Assembly: GCA_965230015.1 (NCBI GenBank) | Contig: CBDDKF010000002.1 | Span: 496,001 to 560,000, forward strand | DNA length: 64,000 bases | Source: JABSQH01 sp965230015 | GTDB taxonomy: Bacteria > Actinomycetota > Acidimicrobiia > Acidimicrobiales > Ilumatobacteraceae | Direction: 5' to 3' | Shown: piece by piece, positions 60,215 through 64,000 of the stretch | How the letters are laid out: each line of letters starts with the position of its first letter | Position numbering within the stretch: position 1 is the first letter of the stretch | Notes under the pieces: generated by a model | The model's database searches: none | Told to the model about the DNA's origin: nothing | The model's input: only the letters and a program-made list of their open reading frames with translations | Position numbers and translations under genes: made by a program

Positions 60215-61327
60215 ATGCCTACAGATGCCGCCAAACCAGTGCCGAGTACTGTCAGTGACGTGCTCGATCGGATCACCGTCGAAGGACTGACATCCTTCAG
60301 CCACGCGGAGATCGATCTCCGTCGGCTGACGCTCCTGGTGGGCCCGAATGGCGCCGGCAAGTCGAACTTCATTGGTGTGTTCGAGCTGCTTGGGGCGATC
60401 GAACGCCAGGGACTTGCGAGCTACGTGGCCCGCGCCGGCGGCGCGCGTGCGCTGCTCCATCAAGGCGAGACCAGGGCAGACCGCGTCCGAATCGAGGCGG
60501 TATTCGAGTCGAACGCCTACGAGGTGGTGCTCGAACCAACCGCCGAGGACGAGCTGTTCTTCTCCCACGAAGTGGCGAAGTTCAGAGCGCCAGGCTACGA
60601 CCGGCCGTACACCGAATCACTCGGCACGGGGCACCGCGAGTCGCGGTTGCGCGACTGGCACTCTGGCGTCACCGGGTGGGTAGACAGGGTCATGCGCAAT
60701 TGGGTCGTGTACCACTTCCACGACACCAGTCGTCGCTCACCCATGAAAGCGAAGGGCGAGATCGGCGACAACGATCGCCTGCACGACGACGGCCGGAACT
60801 TGGCGGCGGTGTTGTTCAGAATGCGCGAATCGGATGACCCGGACTATCGCCGGATCGTCGATGCCGTGCGGCTTGTCGCTCCGTTCTTCGACGACTTCCA
60901 CCTGCGACCAGATCCGCTGAACGACTCGTTGATCCGACTCGAATGGACGCAGCGATCGAGCACCTCCACGTTCGGAGCCGATGCGTTGTCCGACGGCACG
61001 CTCCGCTTCATCTGCATTACCACGCTGTTGCTGCAGCCGCACCCCCCGACACTCATCATGTTGGACGAGCCGGAGCTCGGTCTGCATCCGTTTGCGATTC
61101 ATCAGCTGGCCGACATGGTGCGCTCGAGCGACCGCCAGATCATCCTGTCGACACAGTCGGTGACGCTGCTCAACCAGATGGCGATCGACGACGTGCTTGT
61201 CGCGGAACATCGCGACGGCCAAACCGTACTGGAACGACCCTCACTCGCAGGGCTCGAGCAATGGCTCGAGATCTACAGCGTCGGCGAAATGTGGGAGAAG
61301 AGCTTCTTCGGCGGACGCCCGCGCTAA
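60215..61327 (+). CDS. ABC-type (AAA_21/OLD-like) ATPase of a two-gene module
   Basis: The 370-residue ATPase has Walker A GPNGAGKSNF (residues 43-52), a central insertion, the signature-like LSDGTLRFICI, Walker B LIMLDEPELGLHPFAI (Asp284, Glu285) and a D/H-loop segment ILSTQSVTLLNQ. It is of the RecF/SMC-related class used in bacterial conflict systems such as OLD, PARIS and RloAB. Its stop is 2 bases ahead of the DUF4276 gene, a close coupling. A strong ribosome site (gggagg) precedes ATG 60215. The predicted role is an energy-dependent sensor or clamp for the DUF4276 effector. Confidence 0.9.
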   Translation: MPTDAAKPVPSTVSDVLDRITVEGLTSFSHAEIDLRRLTLLVGPNGAGKSNFIGVFELLGAIERQGLASYVARAGGARALLHQGETRADRVRIEAVFESNAYEVVLEPTAEDELFFSHEVAKFRAPGYDRPYTESLGTGHRESRLRDWHSGVTGWVDRVMRNWVVYHFHDTSRRSPMKAKGEIGDNDRLHDDGRNLAAVLFRMRESDDPDYRRIVDAVRLVAPFFDDFHLRPDPLNDSLIRLEWTQRSSTSTFGADALSDGTLRFICITTLLLQPHPPTLIMLDEPELGLHPFAIHQLADMVRSSDRQIILSTQSVTLLNQMAIDDVLVAEHRDGQTVLERPSLAGLEQWLEIYSVGEMWEKSFFGGRPR

Positions 61328-61329
61328 CG

Positions 61330-62001
61330 ATGCATCGCTGCCACATCCTCGTCGAGGGGCAGACCGAGGAGACCTTCGCCAAGGACGTCCTTCTGCCACA
61401 CCTCTACGCACACGGTTTCCACGGCGCGTCGGTGTCGATTCTCACCACCAAGGTGGTGGCGTCCGGAAAGAACCACAAGGGAGGGATCAGCAGCTATCAA
61501 CAGCTGCGTCGGGAGCTGCTCGAATTGACGAGCGACCAAGGATGCCTGGTGACCACGATGATCGATCTCTACGGGCTGCCCGTCGAGACGCCTGGAGTCG
61601 GCACCGCCACCAGCAACGATCCTTACGAGCGGGTTCAGCACATCGAGACCGCACTGAGCGACGACATCGATCGTAAGGGCTTCATTCCCCATCTGATGCT
61701 CCACGAGTTCGAGACACTGGCCTACGTCGACCCTACGGTCGTGGGAGCCCGGTTCGACGACAACGAGATCGCAACAACGCTCACGGCCGAACGCAATGCT
61801 GCGGGCGGACCGGAGCTCGTCGACGACGGGCCGCTCACCGCGCCGTCGAAGCGGATCGCCCGACACATCCCGGGCTACCTGAAGAGCACCGACGGGCCGG
61901 TGATCGCCCAGCAGATCGGTCTCCCTCGACTACGGGCGGCGTGCCCGCACTTTGACGGCTGGTTGACGACGGTCGAGGAGCGGGTCTCGCCCGTTCGATA
62001 G
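61330..62001 (+). CDS. DUF4276-family (TOPRIM-like) putative effector nuclease
   Basis: The 223-residue protein begins HRCHILVEGQTEETFAKDVLLPHL; the conserved Glu9 in LVEGxTE and the later Asp79 in TTMIDLYGLP and HEFETLAYVDP (His125-Asp134 region) are the positions expected for an acidic TOPRIM metal site. The family (DUF4276) is nearly always encoded after an ABC-type ATPase, as here. The pair looks like an antiphage defence system; TOPRIM-like nucleases in related systems cut DNA or RNA upon activation. The nuclease activity is inferred from family reasoning, not shown by the sequence. Confidence 0.85.
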   Translation: MHRCHILVEGQTEETFAKDVLLPHLYAHGFHGASVSILTTKVVASGKNHKGGISSYQQLRRELLELTSDQGCLVTTMIDLYGLPVETPGVGTATSNDPYERVQHIETALSDDIDRKGFIPHLMLHEFETLAYVDPTVVGARFDDNEIATTLTAERNAAGGPELVDDGPLTAPSKRIARHIPGYLKSTDGPVIAQQIGLPRLRAACPHFDGWLTTVEERVSPVR

Positions 62002-62071
62002 TTCACGCGGCCGCACGTTGCCCAACGGTCACAACGTCGAGTCGGTCGGTTCCGCTCAGTCCATGCGTCGG

Positions 62072-63493
62072 CTAGAGCCCAAGATCGAAGGCGAACGAGA
62101 CCAGTCCGATCTTGTTGCCGGTCGGTTCGAACACCAGCGAGAAGAAGATCGTCGCTGCGTTGAGGTTGCAGTTCACTGCACCAGCCACCTGGAAGCAGCT
62201 GTCGAGGCTGTGGGGTGCCCGATCGAACAGTAGGTCCTTGACGCCAAAGTCGAAGGCGGTCGGAGTCACCAGTTCGTCGATGGTGGCTTCGTCGCCGGCG
62301 TTCGCGGCCGCGATGAACTCGTTGGCGATGATGGTGGCCTCGGCCACGGTGATCGGGCCCGTTGGCGTCGGCCGCACTGGGGTTTCGTTGCGCGTATCGC
62401 GGAGGCGCTTGGCGTCGGCCCTCAGATACGGGTTGAGTTCGCTGACGATCGTGCCGTCGATCACCACGTCGGTGCGCAGCCCGGACGGGTTCGGCTTCGA
62501 CTGCAGATGAATGTTGCCGTCTTCGTCGGTCTGCATGATCACGAGGTTGGCGACAGAGTTGACGCCGTCTGAGTTCACGGTGGAGGTGCCGTTGTAGCCG
62601 CCGGCATTGGTGTAGGCCGCCACCCACCCGCGACTGCTCGGGTTGGTCGACACGATCGTGCCGATGAACACGCTGTTGGGCGGACCGACCCGCACGGCGA
62701 CCTCCCGACCGGGTTGCAATGTGCCGCCGTCGCGCCGGGTGTCGATGATCCGCTCGAACGAGTCGGCATCGGAGTCGATCACACCGAGGAAGTCGACGAT
62801 CGTGCCCACGGCAGCGCGTTGCGACCGGATGCAGATCTGGCCGTTCTCGTCGACCCTCACCAGGTTGAGAATGGCCTGCGCGCCGCCATCGCCCTTGAGG
62901 TTGATCGACGAGGTGCCCTGGTAGCCCTCGGTGCAGGGGAACGTCGCCTGGAATCCCGAGCCGTCGTTGCGGTCGACGGTGAGGTTGATCAATGCAGATT
63001 GACCGGCGTAGCGGGTACCGATGTCGACGGTGATCGTGCCGCCGGGCGTCACGGCGGAGCCGTCGCGGCGAGTGTCTTTGACCCGTTGCGGCGAGGCGAA
63101 GATCGTGGTGTTCGGGTTCTTCCTGAGTTCGGCGACCGAGTCGACGATCACGTGCCGTGCACTCGTGCCGCCCACGCGTACGCCGAGCTCGCCATCGGCG
63201 CCCGGATCGGCGACGAACGCGTTCGGCAGAACGTCAGATCCGCTGGTGTTCACGGTGGACGTGCCGCTGAAGTCGTCACCGAACACCGACACGAATCCGC
63301 CTGCCGGTGACAGGTTGATCGCGGTCACGTTCCCCACCAGGTACGCGTCGGAGGGCACTTCCGCATCGACTGCGAACTCACTCACCGGCTGCTTTGGCGG
63401 TGCGTCGGCTGCGGTATGACCGACCACACCCATCGCCACCACGCCGACGCCCAACGCCAGCAACGCCCCGCCGACTCGCTGGTACGAACCCAT
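62072..63493 (-). CDS. Secreted protein with repeated 'DTR' beta modules
   Basis: The 473-residue protein has an N-terminal signal (VGGALLALGVGVVAMGVVG) and at least three repeats headed by a DTR motif: RVKDTRRDGSAV, RIIDTRRDGGTL and RLRDTRNETPV, each followed by a beta-rich stretch ending in a VxDG(T)IV or VIDFLGVI-like strand. A C-terminal segment (FIAAANAGDEATIDELVTP) resembles a SnoaL/NTF2-like helix start. The same motif family occurs once in the protein at 49738. It is probably a surface or extracellular matrix protein; the ligand is unknown. Confidence 0.72.
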   Translation of the reverse strand: MGSYQRVGGALLALGVGVVAMGVVGHTAADAPPKQPVSEFAVDAEVPSDAYLVGNVTAINLSPAGGFVSVFGDDFSGTSTVNTSGSDVLPNAFVADPGADGELGVRVGGTSARHVIVDSVAELRKNPNTTIFASPQRVKDTRRDGSAVTPGGTITVDIGTRYAGQSALINLTVDRNDGSGFQATFPCTEGYQGTSSINLKGDGGAQAILNLVRVDENGQICIRSQRAAVGTIVDFLGVIDSDADSFERIIDTRRDGGTLQPGREVAVRVGPPNSVFIGTIVSTNPSSRGWVAAYTNAGGYNGTSTVNSDGVNSVANLVIMQTDEDGNIHLQSKPNPSGLRTDVVIDGTIVSELNPYLRADAKRLRDTRNETPVRPTPTGPITVAEATIIANEFIAAANAGDEATIDELVTPTAFDFGVKDLLFDRAPHSLDSCFQVAGAVNCNLNAATIFFSLVFEPTGNKIGLVSFAFDLGL

Positions 63494-63626
63494 CCGTCTC
63501 CCTCTCACTCCACGTGCCCTGGCGCCGTCGGCACCGTGATCGGACAGTACTCAGCGTGTGCGTGTGGTGGTCGGTCGTGCTGGTGGAACGGATCCGAGAG
63601 TGACACCCTCATGTCAGGCTCGTGTC

Positions 63627-64000
63627 ATGGACGAGCCCGACGACCTTGTCACCGCCCTCCAACTGCTCACGGGCCGACCGGACGCCACGTTTCGTGAAGG
63701 CCAGCGCGAGGCCATCGAGGCATTGGTCCACGATCGTGCTCGTGTGCTCGTCGTACAACGCACCGGCTGGGGAAAGAGCGCCGTCTACTTCCTGTCGACG
63801 CACCTCCTCCGGCAGCAGGGTCTCGGGCCGACGCTGCTGATCTCCCCGTTGCTCGCACTGATGCGCAATCAGATCGATGCCGCCACACAACTCGGGCTGA
63901 AGTGCGAGACGATCAACAGCGCGTCGAACACAACCGTGCGGCAGCTCGAACAGTCGCTGCGCGCTGACGAGGTCGACTTGCTGCTGGTGTCGCCCGAGCG
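63627..64000 (+). CDS. RecQ-like DEAD/DEAH helicase, N-terminal part (cut by window edge)
   Basis: The reading frame from ATG 63627 runs off the window end. It begins MDEPDDLVTALQLL and contains FREGQREAIEALVHDRARVL (Q-motif type), Walker A VVQRTGWGKSAVYFLSTHL, motif Ia LLISPLLALMRNQI and INSASNTT, the segment that precedes motif II, ending at LLLVSPER. The pattern is that of RecQ-family DNA helicases; the Walker A loop reads TGWGKSA rather than TGxGKSL. About 124 codons are present. The domain layout beyond the window is unknown. Confidence 0.88.
   Translation, partial: MDEPDDLVTALQLLTGRPDATFREGQREAIEALVHDRARVLVVQRTGWGKSAVYFLSTHLLRQQGLGPTLLISPLLALMRNQIDAATQLGLKCETINSASNTTVRQLEQSLRADEVDLLLVSPE

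Overview
The window is high-GC, gene-dense DNA that looks like the chromosome of an actinobacterium, most plausibly of the Acidimicrobiia (Ilumatobacter-like). The evidence is a mycothiol synthase (MshD) type acetyltransferase, an F420/LLM-class oxidoreductase, a DUF3499 protein, twin-domain actinobacterial-style lipoproteins and secreted 'DTR' repeat proteins, and frequent GTG starts. The class-level assignment is an inference; phylum Actinomycetota is better supported. No prophage, plasmid origin or CRISPR array is visible.

Layout. 1-3548: partial folP, a GNAT protein, an orphan Nif11-type RiPP precursor and a frameshifted acetoacetyl-CoA synthetase. 3621-6957: tRNA-Met, tRNA-Asn and the dnaG-rpoD operon, with a complete IS5-family element (7021-7999) sitting just upstream of dnaG. 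8003-17006: pyruvate phosphate dikinase, an M50 protease, a trypsin-like lipoprotein and an aapJQMP-type amino-acid ABC importer whose two permease genes each carry a +1 frameshift. 17092-20298: a single-chain, membrane-anchored ECF sigma factor with an anti-sigma-like zinc motif, then an L,D-transpeptidase. 20283-30628: ygfZ, a groES-hisI-trpE operon, a hydrolase, an aldo/keto reductase, an enoyl-CoA hydratase and the compact hisC-B-H-A-F operon. 30818-36754: mshD, rlmN, a DUF6285/phosphotransferase pair, an M23 endopeptidase, and SRPBCC and DUF3499 proteins. 36795-45702: small membrane proteins, a second Nif11 precursor behind DUF305 and YHYH-domain secreted proteins, proline iminopeptidase, an MFS pump, and a free-standing alanyl-tRNA synthetase catalytic core. 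45728-51554: a rhomboid-MprF (aminoacyl-phosphatidylglycerol synthase) fusion, a GH10 xylanase lipoprotein, a secreted collagen-like protein, tRNA-Val and a DUF971 protein. 51606-64000: a J-domain membrane protein, a 2-hydroxyacid dehydrogenase, alanine dehydrogenase, an LLM oxidoreductase, a degenerate metallo-beta-lactamase-fold protein, a DUF3516 helicase, an ABC-ATPase + DUF4276 two-gene module (candidate phage defence), a secreted repeat protein and the start of a RecQ-like helicase.

The most unusual items are (i) the convergent pair of a truncated-type AlaRS and an MprF-like lipid aminoacylase, reminiscent of mycobacterial LysX but apparently for alanine and split into two genes; (ii) the sigma/anti-sigma/transmembrane single-chain regulator; (iii) the ATPase-DUF4276 pair; (iv) two orphan Nif11 RiPP precursors; and (v) a family of intergenic palindromes with GTAAC/GTTAC outer arms, whose half-site also matches the terminal inverted repeat of the IS element. 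Three single-base (+1) frameshifts in otherwise well conserved genes may be sequence errors.
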